Notes under the pieces: generated by a model
The model's input: the letters and a program-made list of their open reading frames with translations, nothing else
What the model was told of the DNA's origin: nothing
The model's database searches: none
Origin: Trebouxia sp. TZW2008
Lineage: Eukaryota > Chlorophyta > Trebouxiophyceae > Trebouxiales > Trebouxiaceae
NCBI GenBank assembly: GCA_002118135.1
Contig: BDIU01000435.1
Location: 60,203 to 124,202 of the forward strand
Reading direction: 5' to 3'
Length of the DNA stretch: 64,000 nt
Position numbers and translations under genes: made by a program
Shown here: piece after piece, positions 10,353 to 22,040 of the stretch
How the letters are laid out: each line of letters opens with the position of its first letter
Position numbering within the stretch: the first letter of the stretch is position 1

Positions 10353-13300
10353 TTAGGTGAAATAGCTGAGATGCTGTCGATAGCCTTTGTTGCCGCTCTC
10401 ACCATATGTGGCATTCCATTGCTTAAGTTCTGAGATCACCATGCTGTCTGGATTCGTCGAGGCTGACACCTGCTTGCGGGCATTCTCAAAGTCTTTTGCT
10501 GTGATGGGACGCAGCTCTTCGTGGGCCTGCACCATGCATCTCGTGACTCACAAGTCTTAGAGTAAGATCAAGAACAGTGGTTCAATTGTGGCTTCAAAAC
10601 CAGATTTGCAGCGCAGTCTGAAAGCCATGACTGTGCCCTGTGGTTCTGGAATACCAGCAGACTTGCATGCATCCTACTCGCATTGTGCTGTATAGTCGAC
10701 TGCAGCATTATGCTGGGGAGCAGTACAGCAAGTTGACTGCCCACACTGCTGGGACTTTTGCTGCTGCGATCAAATGTACATTTGGTGCGGTAAGAGTGTC
10801 AAGTTTGCAGTCACACAGTTCACAGACTTGGATGATCAACCAAAACAGTCAAGATGAAGCAAGCAACTGCAATGCAATATGATGCAACGTGACGCAATGC
10901 AATGCATCACACAGCGAGGCAAGTCATTCTTTGGGTTTGACAGTACTCCACCTGCTTGTCTGCAGCTGACGCAACATCATTGTACTTAGTCAGGAGCCAA
11001 TCAAGGCTCTGATTCTGCTTCTGTCCTTTGGCAGGGGTCATGCTGTTGTCCTGAGCATTTAGCTTGCCCCTTGATGCGACATCTGCCTGCTGACTGTCTC
11101 CAGCTGCATTCTCATGCCCACGTGGCGGATCTTGCAACTGCCCAGAAGTCTCTGCAGAGTTACTATCCTGCCTTGACTCAGAGCGGTCAGCAGTGTCTGT
11201 GCCAGTTGTGCTGTCAGTGTCCTGCATGCCATTTGCTGCGCTGTCTGAGCTGCTGGCTGGTGCTGTCACACCATCAGAGCTGCTCTTCAAGCGTTTAGTA
11301 GCTGTACTGCTGCCATCCTCTTCATTGTCCCTTCTACTGCTCTTACTGCCCTTGGTCAAGGCGATGTCCACAGCTCTTGATGCAGAAGTTGCAGTAGACT
11401 TTGGCCTTGACCCAGAAGTGCCAGAATGCAGCTCATCTGCAGGTCTGCTGCTGCTGTGCTGAGCTTGCTGATGGTCAATATCTGTCTGCTGAGCGTGCTC
11501 ACTGACACTGCTGTTGTCTGCAGCAGAGTGATGCTTTCGACTGGAGTCTGCATGTTTAGCTCCCTGTGTGACAGTCTTTTGCTGATCAGCTGAAGGAAGT
11601 GTTGCAGAGGGCCCAGGCTTGTTGACAGCAGCCATGTCTTGTGTAATGGACTTCTGCTGATCAGCTAAAAGGGCTGATGCTGAGGACCCAGGCTCATTGG
11701 CAGCAGTCTTGTTTCTTGGAAAGGGCGCAGCCTTGTTGGCTGAAGCCTTGTCCTTTGTAGCTTTGCTGGTGGCCTTCATGAGCTCTCTGATGCCGCACAT
11801 GGCGGCGGCTGTACAAAGCTGGCGTAGGTCACTGCCACTGAAGCCCTCTGTGCTGTCTGCAATCTTGGCAGTGCTGACGTCCTCTGCTGTAGCTTCACCA
11901 GACAAGATGACCTGGAGGTTTGCAGCAGTTGCAGTTAAGAGAAGAGGATCCATAGAGCAGCAAGGCAAGCGCTTTGCTGGAGACATACTTGAAGCTTCAG
12001 GCTTCAGTAACATAGCTGGGCAGCAAATGGATGACAGATAGGTGAGTAGGCATAAGAACACGTGATGCATCTGGTGTCCCAGGCAAGCAAAGGCCTCGGG
12101 AAGTTTGCGGTGAACAAGCAGTAGATCAGTTGAGTGAGCGTAGCACGCTGGCTAGGTGCTCTTGTGTTCAGGCGCAGAAACGACACTGTGACTGCTGCAC
12201 TGCAGCCTCTGCTCATCGTCTAGCAAGATGCACATGCATAGCGCTGATACATGATGCAGGGATGGGGCATGTTGAGACTGGCTCTCAAGTTGCCATGCTG
12301 GGCTACTGTAGTTTGACTGCCAGGTAAGCACAATGCAGACACACTGTTCTGAGCATTGTCACGCTACTCACGTCCAGAATCTGTGTCCTGGCTTGCTTGT
12401 TGGGCAAGTCACAGAAGATGCGGCGGCTGAAGCGGCGCAGCACTGCCTCATCCAAGTCCTGAGGCCTGTTGGTTGCACCCAACACCATCACCTGCAAAAG
12501 CACAATGCTAACCAATTCAGTCATTCATTCATCCTCCCATTTGTTCCTTCATAGACACGCTTGCTGGGCACGCTCTGCGATGCAGCGACTAGGAATTCAC
12601 AAACAAACCAGCATGTCTGTGCAGCTGTGTGGAGACTCACCCTGTCAATGGAGGACGAATTTCGAGGATGATCACAGCGACCAGCCAATGCAGGCATGTC
12701 TGTGCAGCTGTGCATGCACCTACACTGTCAACAGAGAATGAACCAATGTGTTCATGTTTATGCAGCTGTGTGTAGACGTACCCTATCAACAGAAGAGGAA
12801 GACCCTGTTCTGATGCCATCCCACTGAGCCATGAACTCATTCTTGATCTCTCTGTGAGCCTCATGCTCTCTTTGTGAATCTCTCTTGGACAGCAGAGCGT
12901 CCACTTCGTCAATGAACAGCACGCAAGGGGAGAGTTTGCTGGCTAAGGAGAACACGGCGCGCATGTAGCGCACGCCGTCACCCAGCCATTTGGAGGCGAC
13001 AGTGCTGGGGTGAATGGCCAAGAAACTGGCACCGCACTCGGCTGCTGCTGCTCTCGCTAGGAGGGTCTTGCCAGTGCCTGGGGGGCCAAAGAGAAGCACA
13101 CCTTTGCAGGGCCTGCAGCCATGCACAGTGCAAATACGATGATAATGATCATTGCCAAAATAGTTTATGCCATGTGCAGCAAGACCATAATCTTTCTTTC
13201 CAGAAGCTTCAGACTTGGCACAATCATGGTCAGCAATGATGCAATGACATTACAAGCTGACCATTGAGGTCCATGATCACTTCAAGGTATACAATGTGTT

Positions 13301-16300
13301 GTATGTGCACCTTTGCTTGGAATGTAGCAGAGCTGAGTGCCAACCCAAACAGCTATCTTATGTTGATGACGTTTTGCCATCAATTGTTTATTAGATGCCG
13401 CCAGGAGCTGCGATATAACACTTACCTAGCAAGTGAGCCTTTCTGAAACAGGCGGGGGTGCTGCAGGGGCAGCTGCACAGCTTCCCGCAGGGCATCCTTG
13501 GCCTCTGACAGGGCCCCAACCTCAGCAAAGCCAGCTCCTGCCTCGTCTGAATTCACCTATCCAGTGCAAACACACCTCAGCTGCTGGTCGCACTGCAGCC
13601 GATTTGCATATCGCCATCATGCCTTGACACAAATCCTGACCAGTACAAAGCAGCTTCGGGTGCATTTGTATATTGTCAAAGTACAAGAATGCTGAACATA
13701 AACCATCTGGCCATATTGACCACAGACCTAATACGCATATTGAAAGCAGCAGCTATGCAGGTGCTGCAAGTCACGATACGTACTCAGCACCCTAAAGGAC
13801 AAGTGCAGGAGGCCAGGCTGCTGCCTGCTTACCACTTCTGGCAGCAGCCGCTGCTCATATACGTTTTCGGTGGTGACGTGCTGGCGCATGGAGCCCCCAG
13901 AGCGCTCCAGCATGTGCAGCCCGTACCAGATAGCGCCCTCACTTAGCTGCAGCCCCTGCGTCCCTGCATCAATGGATTGCTCAATCAAGTGAGCATCAAT
14001 CATTTGTTCAGTCCGTTCAACTTTCATTCCTTTGCTCATTCGGTTGAGCATTCATCGTTTGCTCAATTGGTCAACCGTAACCTACACAACTGGCATGTAT
14101 CACACCTACTCTGTAAAGACAATGCTATGTACACCACCTTGTTGCAGGCTGATGTGTACACAAAGCACTGGCAGGGACCAGTTTGGTCCTGGCAGGTACC
14201 AGTTTAGACGTGCTGTATAGACTGACGCTGTATGAATCGCCCCCTTTTTTGGCATATCACCAGCTCAGATTGCCAAGACTTGCTGTTGCTTGATAAGTCT
14301 GCAGGCTTTCAATGAGCTGTGTAGCTGAATGTACAAAGTACTAAGGAGGGCAACTCCGCTCATGCTGTAGGGCAACAATCTTGCCTATGCCAGGCTATTA
14401 CAGCAGCAAGCATTCTTGAGGCATGGTGAAATGGATGGGGAGGTGCCCACAGCTGGCTCGGATGTATGTGACATCAGTCCTTTGAATATGCCTCTTGACA
14501 CTTTCAGCAAGTGAAGTGTATGTCACAGGCATTTGTCATACTACACCTTGGGAGCTTGTTTGATGGATCGTGCTGTTGTCAGCATGCACACCAACAGCTG
14601 CTGCATGTTCCGCCTTTGCTGTCTGGCCTTTAGCTGGCTGCTGACTTTGCCCATTGTCTATGCTGGTCTCTGTGCTAGTCTCTGTGCTAGTCTCTGTGCT
14701 GTCATGCTTTGTGGGTGTCTGTGCGGGTGCTGGATCTTGCTGCAGTAGGGGCAAGGACTCAAGTGCAGTATTTCCAGAACCCATGGCACTCTGAGATCTC
14801 CTGCAGGCGCAGCAGCACTTGAAATTTGCGCCAAAGCCAATCAGTGTGTTGATATGAGATCTGGTCACTGCTCTAAGTGACCACAAGCCTGTCTGCTATC
14901 AAGGTGCCAACTTTATGTGCTGCCAAAACAGGACCCAATCCAGATAAGGCAAGCATATATGACAATAGCACAGCACGTGTGACAGTGGTACATGTGCCAA
15001 TGCATCGCAATCATGTCAATGCTTGGAGACTAAGTTATGACATGGGCAGGTTTCACATGAGTGGCTGAGTACCTGAGGTGCTTGTGCTTAGAAGGAGCAG
15101 GCGGTCCCTGGGCACGTGGCGCAGAACCATCCTGAGCTGCTTTGGTGGTTTGCTCCCCTGTGCTTGATGCGTTGGCAGCCTTGTGGGTCTGCATGGATCA
15201 GCACAGCAAAGCGTCAACCAGTTTCACAGCTCAATGCAAGGACCTGCTTGTCGCATGCTGTCGAAAAGCAGCACCTCTCAGATCCACAGGGGTATGTAAC
15301 ATGCTGTCAAACAGGGTGAGGCATACCTGTTACCTGCCTCGCTGTTGCGCAGGCACAGGTGTCAGATCAATCCATCAAACAACGTTGTCAACCTAAAGCT
15401 AGCCAATGAAGCTGCTGCAAGAGCGCGGTGCGCAACACACGCTACTGCAAAAAGGCTGCTCCAGCCGCGAGGCAGACCTGCGCGCCTTGAGCAAAGCGCA
15501 GCCGCTGAGCTATACCCTGTTCAGGTGACCAACAGTATGCCTCAAGCTCAAGGGCAGTCCTGTTGCACATGAGTGAGCATCGGCAGCTTGCTTTGAAAAG
15601 GAAGTTGCAGGCCGCGTAGCCTTTTGCAGGGAGAGCTTCTGTTGGCCAAGCAGGGATTCTCTGCGGAGAAGGAATTGATTCACTCGCTGCAGCTGTTTCA
15701 AACAGAAACAGCAGGACATACTGCAGCTAGAATGGAGCCAAATTGGCGACCTCACTGCAGCTATCTGGTAGAGAAATTGGAGGATTTGCTGCAGCTGCTT
15801 CATAAAGGAACGGCAGGACACACTGCAGCTTATATGGAGAGAGATTGGCAAACTTGCCGCAGCTACTTGTGAGATGGCTTCCATGGAGCGAGCCCACGCC
15901 AGCACCTTGGTCCAGTCCTGTAGGCTGAACTGGCGCTTGCTGTACACAGAAGATGTAGCTTCTGGAGGAATGACCCTGCGTGTGCATTCACTACTAAACA
16001 CCAGCCCATCAAAGTGTCCAGGCTAGGGACCCAAATTTGACTGATTAGCCTTCCTGGCTTCAAAGCATAGGTGTCTGTGTCTGAAGCTCAAAGGCAGCTG
16101 GTCAGCTTTTGTCTGATGCTTGCAGCCCAGCAGCAAAACTGGCGGAATATTCAGCCAACCAGGGTTATCCTTTCTCTCAGAAGCTTGTGGTTGGGCAGAT
16201 GGGAGAAGACACAAGAGATACATGTTCAGTGTGCCAATGTGCAGTTGCTCTGGTCTCGCTTGTCGCAAAGTCAGTGCAGAAACAGAGCTGCAGCTTTGGC

Positions 16301-18447
16301 ATGAAAGCTGAAGGCAGGTTGCACGCGCAATGTAATGGTTGGGTGCAAGGCAGCAGCTTGTGTCAAGGTGATCTTTCACATGCTGCAGCTCGCTTTGCAC
16401 AGAACCCATTTGGGCATGAATAGCTGACTTGCCATGATAGCATGCACACATGCACGTGACAGCTAATCTGTACAAAGCATACAATTGTCAGCAAGGCGCA
16501 TGGAAATGCACATGGCCTGCAGGCATTGATCCTCCAGCCACTTCAATGATAACTAGGACTGTAGCTGCTTACCCAACGGCTGTGGAGAGTGTGCTCAGAA
16601 TGCGATGATTAGTGGTGGCAAGGATTTTATCCGCGTCTTTGGCAATGCGAGCGTTATGCCTGGCAGCTGCAGCGCCCTCAGGAGGGGCGGCTAGTTTCAC
16701 TCTGGTGGTAAACAGCTTGGACAGAATCCTGTGCACGCAGTCAGAGGTCTGCTCTCCCATATGTGTAATCACCAGGTCTCGCCAACACACTAAAGGGCTT
16801 TCAGGAGCTCCAACACTTGGCGCCTGAGATCACTGACATTTACGCTCATGCAAGAAGCAGAGGGCGCCCACATTGCATCATTCAAACCCATTGCAGCGGC
16901 ACAGAACCAACCCAGAATTTCGCGTGAGCTGAGATTGCGCACTCGTGCCAAAGACACCCTTTTGCATCAGGCAAATGTCACTGGCACATGGGCAACAGCA
17001 GACCTGCGAGCATCAGGCTTGTCTGCATGAAGGAGGCTGCCTAGGTCTGGCAGGATTGGGCCCAAGCCATCATCATGCCCTGCTGGGGTGCTGCCAGAGG
17101 GTGGGGGCGGGGTAGCACTACCCCCCTCATCTGCTTGCTTGGCAGCCAACCTGTGTCACAAAGGCAGCGTGAGTTGATGTGGAGCAAAAGCTACCACCTT
17201 ACCATGCATGTGACAAGGCGTGATCACTATTGCCCTCATCTGTTTGCTTGACAGCCAGTCTGTGTGACAGGCGGCATCAGCTGGTCAGCAACAGATGCTT
17301 GAAGCACATGTCCTCTGAGAGTTACAAATTATCAAGTGCATGTGCATCTGCATATGGGTTCTGACTGAGCGCAAACCCCATGCTGGAAGCTCTGGCAAAG
17401 CCATGACAAGCAAAATGTATTGCAGCACAGCCCATTGCAAGTATGCTCATGATCGCACATGTGACTTTGCGCAGGGATGATGGAGTCACATGCGACACTG
17501 CAAAAGCAGATGGGTGGACTCACAGTGTCTGAGGCGCCAAGTCAACTCCAGCCTCGCCAAGGGAGCAGCCAGCAATGAGAACAGTTGCTGTTTTTGCCTG
17601 ATCTGATGCAGCCACAGTGTTGGCTTTGGAGCCAAACACATCTTGGAATGCAGCCTCTCGCTCATAGCTTCCACAGATGGTGTGCTCAGCGTCTTTGATG
17701 AACAAAATGAGCGGCCGTGGCAAAGAGCCACAAGTTCTGTGCATGATGTCCCAAACAAAGGCAAACTTACCCCCTGCGTTTCAAGCATATGCAGCTTCAG
17801 CGTGTGCATACATGCGTGTCGCACAAGCAACTTGAGGCTGTTATAGTTGCTACCATTTGGTGTGCACCTGAAAACCAGATTGACAGAATGAAGTTGAGCA
17901 GTTTTCCAAAGTCTTCTTGAGTCTCTGGCTTGTCAAGACTACTTCCAAAAGCTGCTTTGGCCACTGAGCTCAGGAGAACATCGTCAATGACAAGAAAATC
18001 TGTTTTGAGACGCTTGGCCAGAGCTGCTGCTACAGACTCCTGGTACAGAGCAGAGTTCTTGGTTGGCACTTGCAGAAGGATCCGTCCAAGGTTTGGAAGT
18101 TTTACGGATGTCTGAGGCTGGAGATGCGAAGAGGTGGATACAAGGCCGTGCAGAGCTGCGTGCATAAGAAGCTCCTGAGCGCCATCGCTGACGTAGTATT
18201 CCAACTCCTCAAAGGAGCTACTGATCTTGTCTGGAGATTGCACAGCTTGCAGAATGGTTTGACTGCACTTTGGAGCCAGACCGTACGCAGCAGCCTTTCT
18301 GAATAGACCAAAGGACAGCAGGACGTCTTGCAAGCTGGCCAGCTTTTGCAGTATCCAAGAGCAAACAACTGCCAGCAGCTTCTGCAACATGTCGTCGGAC
18401 TTCACAGCCGGCGTCTGCACACCCCTCTCGCCGCCTGCCCCGTCCAT
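10353..18447 (-). CDS. AAA-type ATPase, plant DAA1-like family
   Basis: A large multi-exon gene. The ATG exon (18447-17868) and the next exon (17773-17524) encode the plant-specific N-terminal half: [52 protein letters not shown] and [11 protein letters not shown]. Exon 17150-17004 follows in phase. The middle (about 16800-13830) includes [15 protein letters not shown] and [19 protein letters not shown], then [12 protein letters not shown]. The AAA core begins near 13545 with [20 protein letters not shown] and has Walker A GPPGTGKT, Walker [12 protein letters not shown], sensor 1 GATNRP and the arginine segment [10 protein letters not shown]. The C-terminal helix exon (about 10535-10353) reads [19 protein letters not shown] and ends HLSYF. 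Between the small lid domain ([11 protein letters not shown], near 11840) and this exon lies an unusual insert of about 250 residues rich in Ser, Thr, Ala, Gln and Asp. Relatives remodel membrane or organelle proteins; the substrate here is unknown. One middle splice junction (near 16815) was not resolved. Confidence 0.88.
12605..12800. repeat. triplicated AAA ATPase exon edge
   Basis: Three copies of a roughly 45-70-base block (near 12610, 12687 and 12753) contain GCAGCTGTG and a run like CCTGTCAATGG. The copy at 12753-12800 is the donor end of the Walker B exon (minus strand, SSSVDR|V). The others lie in the next intron and repeat the exon end and donor. Confidence 0.8.
14660..14715. repeat. 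12-base coding repeat (TETS-type) in an AAA ATPase frame
   Basis: CTAGTCTCTGTG repeats about three times. On the minus strand it encodes Thr-Glu-Thr-Ser units inside an open, low-complexity frame between the conserved N-terminal and ATPase parts. Confidence 0.8.
15690..15870. repeat. tandem repeat of about 95 bases in an AAA ATPase intron
   Basis: Two full copies, and part of a third, of a block with ACAGCAGGACA-ACTGCAGCT, ATTGGCGACCT-CTGCAGCTA and GAGAAATTGG-like segments. It lies beside the exon reading [14 protein letters not shown]. Confidence 0.7.
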
Positions 18448-19413
18448 GCCGACCCGCTGTATGTGTCAGTACGCTGCTGTCTGTGATCGACAGGGGAGCG
18501 AATTACTGTCCAGGCCTTGTTCAGCAATGCACACGAAACGTCGAGCAGAAGCAGAAATTGCACATTGCCTAAAAAGGATCACAAATTCAATGTCATGCAG
18601 AGTTTCAGGGTGAACCTCCTTTCTTGATTGCCAAGACTTGATCAATCTTAAGCACTTATAAGCCCGCAACCAGCACATGAATGCATTGAGAGAAAGCTCT
18701 CCCTGCTTTACACACAGACACAGACACTTTTAATTTCTCGAATCATCTGTAAAGCTCATTGAAAGGTCAAATGCTTGGTCCCCTCTAGCATTTTGCGTGT
18801 GTAAGCACTAGTCTACTTAGCAATTGAGTGAACGTGGGCAAGTGCATCCACATCAGCACGAACAACCTCTGTGAGAATCTCAATTACAGGGTGAGGAGAC
18901 GCAATGGCGTCAGAGCTTGCCGATTGCATGATCATGAGCAGTGTGTTGCCTTAGGTGAGGTCGCATGCAAAGAGAAGTTCCAGCCGTAGCGCCGTAGCTG
19001 TGCATATGCCTAGTGATTGCAGCACAATGAGCACCACGCTGCAAAAGCAGGCTTTGACAAGACAACTTTTGGCATATGCATATGCCTTGTGCTGCTGGCT
19101 GTGTGTGCCTTTTTGCCTGGGACACTTGAGATAGCCAAACAAACTTAATCGGGCGTCAACAAATTTGGTGCGTGCATGCTTGAATGCAATTGCACTCCAT
19201 GCAGAGGGTACACATGATTTGAACAGCGTAGAGCAACCTCACAGAATTCATAATCACGGTCAACTGGCTGCATGCAGAAATTTCGCAGAGCAAAGACCTC
19301 ACTTAACCGAGCGGGACTCACTTTTCGCACCAAGTACAGCAGATTGTGCCCCCACCGCTGATCGCAACACCCGTTTTGGTTGACGGTTGTTACCCACACT
19401 TGCCCAGCCGTGC
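18448..19413. other. intergenic between divergent AAA ATPase and J-protein genes
   Basis: No coding exon recognised. Both flanking genes are transcribed away from this stretch, so it should contain both promoters. Confidence 0.5.
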
Positions 19414-21376
19414 ATGAGCTACTATGACCTGCTGTCCATAGCGTCTACTGCTTCGACAGACGAAGTCAAAAAAGCGTATAGGAAGAAAGCTCTCGAACTT
19501 CACCCAGACAGGCATGCTTTGCTGTGACAGAAGCATCAACCTGAGCCTTGCACCTCAGCATCTCAGCTTACTTGGGTCTCTTCTGCAGAAATCCAGAAGG
19601 TGCAAAGGACGGTCACAAAGCATTCAAGGCCGTCAGTGAAGCCTACGAGGTTGGCACTGAGCTGCCAATATGCATGATCTAGAGCTTAGTCTGCGGACAG
19701 TTCCCTGATCCGCTTCTTGCCTGACTTCTCTCAGGTTCTAAAGGATCCTGGCAAAAGAGCTACATATGATGCCATCAAAGATGGCTTTGCAAGCAGAAGC
19801 TCAGGCTTCTCTAATGGAACTTCTCAGCATACATATCAGGAGACAAGCTACACTTACTACAAGCCAGGAGGGGGCACTCCAGAACAGGACCCTTTTGATG
19901 AATTCTTTGCCAAGTGGTGGGCAAAGCGGGAACACGAGTAGGCTACTTTCCTTTGTCGTTTCCATGCAGATCTCCATTCCTATGACAGTCATGGCCAGTC
20001 ATTCTCTGGCCATGACTACGACATGCCCAGTCATGTTGTATTGACCGTGCACACACTGCTGTACACCATCCACCGAGTTGTCTGTGCATGTCCTGATATG
20101 ACCGGTCATTTGTTTATTTTGATTATGCTGCATGTGAGTCTATGACAATGTGTGTCAATGATGAGACTTGTCAGAATGGCTGACAATGCTGAGAGCTCAA
20201 CAACTTCAGTCTTCAACAGCAGACTGCACTTCATCAAACAGCTGCATTGCATCCCACAGCTGCATCACATGCTAGGCAACATCCATCCAGTACTCATGGC
20301 AGCATGTCAAGTCATGTAGTAGCAGACCGTCAGTGGTCAGAAGATATATGGGTTGCAGATATATAATCTGCCTTACAGTCAGAATCATGATGTGGCATTG
20401 CACGTGCTGCAACCAAACAATCAAGAATGGTTGCACGTCCATGCAGGTTCAGAGGGTATGCTCATATGGAGGAGGAGATACGGCGGGAAAGGCAGCGAGC
20501 GGAGTACATGGCCAGAGCTGCAGCATGGCAGCTTGAAAAGGAAGAAGCTGAAGAGGCCAAGGTTAGTCAGTCACTCAATGGATCAATTGTTAATCAATCG
20601 ATTGTTCCATGAAACAATCAGTGAATTTGTCAATCAATTAGTCAAACAATCAGTCAATCAAGTTCTCCTGTTTCAGGGATCCTACAGGGAGTTGCACAGG
20701 CAAAGTCAGTGATCATTGAGTGTGTCACGTTGATACTTGCATCAAACCTGGCATATGCTGCATGATATGCCTGACATACAGTGCTCATGTCCTCAGCCTT
20801 GATGAGTTCACAAAGACATGCTTCTGTGTCTTGGAGGGTTCACAAGCTGCATTTTAGTCTTAGCAAACAGCCAGCATGGTCGTGCTGCTTGGAAGCATGG
20901 GCTGCAACTCACGTTTTCCATGCGTACAAACAGAAATTGTTGCCACAGTAAGTCCTCTCATATGTCACAACAAGCAAATGAACAGGAAATTAGATGTCTC
21001 TACCATCGTCTTGCTAAGAGCGTGGTGCATATGAACGTCAGCAAAATCGCTGAGTGTACGTTGTTTTGAGTCTTGTGTGACTCGTGCTCATCAATAGGTA
21101 ACCTGTCACTGTGAGCAAATGGCATACATGGCTGCAGTTTGCGGGCAAGCAATCTTGCTTGATGGCATGCAGGCCAGGCATCAGCGTGTGAAAGCTAAAG
21201 CCCAGCAAGCACGCGCTGCCAGACAAGCTGCAACCCTGCGCAAGTTCTGGCACACATCTTCAGGCGTCACATGGCAAGACGCCTTGCTGGTGACACTATT
21301 CACCGGCAGTATGGTGGGACTTGGCTACTACTGGCTTCCAAACAATGGAACCAAGATTGATCCTCAAGAGCCCTGA
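19414..21376 (+). CDS. J-domain protein with C-terminal membrane anchor
   Basis: DnaJ-type co-chaperone. The ATG at 19414 opens directly into the J domain ([29 protein letters not shown]) with the essential HPD motif. Exons: 19414-19511, 19589-19649 ([20 protein letters not shown]), 19735-19916 ([14 protein letters not shown], then a Gly/Ser/Tyr-rich part and DEFFAKW), 20447-20561 (a charged coiled segment rich in Glu, Arg and Ala) and about 21175-21376. The last exon is basic, then has one hydrophobic segment ([20 protein letters not shown]) just before the stop. That suggests a tail-anchored or single-pass protein recruiting Hsp70 to a membrane; which membrane is not clear. Intron 1 uses a GC donor (CAG|GCATGC). 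A further small exon near 20679 (after TTTCAG) is possible. The W|F junction at 19916/20447 keeps the frame exactly. Confidence 0.85.
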
Positions 21377-22040
21377 ACCCAACAACAAGGTAGACAAGAA
21401 AAGTCTACGCCATGAGGCGTCGTTACGGGAGCCCCTGTCTATAGACGCAGCCTGGAAACCAACCAGCTATAGTATTGCAGCTCCATCCGTGCTTTTGACC
21501 TGCCAGAGAGTGGTGCAGGTCATGCTATCAGTTGTCACCGATATGATAGGGTGTCTTCGGCGGGCTGTTGTGAGTGACGCCAGTCAAAACACCTCGTTGC
21601 TGCCACCACCAAACTTTCAGTCTTGCCAGCATGCTGCTGAGCAGGCTGCTGGTATCACAGCAGGTTCAACACGCCCGCATCGCATGCTGCTTGCTACAAT
21701 GACCTGGGTGCGAGGCCTTCATGCCAAGGGTCCTGTACAATGTCAGACCTGAACATCAAGACTTGCATCGAGCTCAACGTATAGCATAACTAGCAGAAGT
21801 CTGAGAACTTCACTCAAGGTGTGCCTGCTGTGAGTTGTGCTATGAAATTGGTCTCGGAGCTGCCATTTGCAAAATCAAGTCAATGAAGGTTGCCACAGAT
21901 GCCGCATACACATGCATAGGTCTAGATACAGCAGTCGGCAGCTTGGCAAATCAGCTGTCTAACAGTGACACGGAGATTGACACGAACACAACACTCCTTT
22001 GATACTGTTCAAGCTTCTGGCCTGCATATCTGTTTTATGC
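21377..22040. other. intergenic, no gene seen
   Basis: Between the J-protein stop and the RsmE start, both on the plus strand. A frame of 143 codons (21321-21752) shares its first part with the J-protein end in another phase and shows no motif. Confidence 0.4.

Noticed and set aside
20150..20200. C/D-box snoRNA-like motifs (ATGATGA and CTGA) in a J-protein intron
   Set aside because: The boxes are only about 35 bases apart and no terminal stem is visible.
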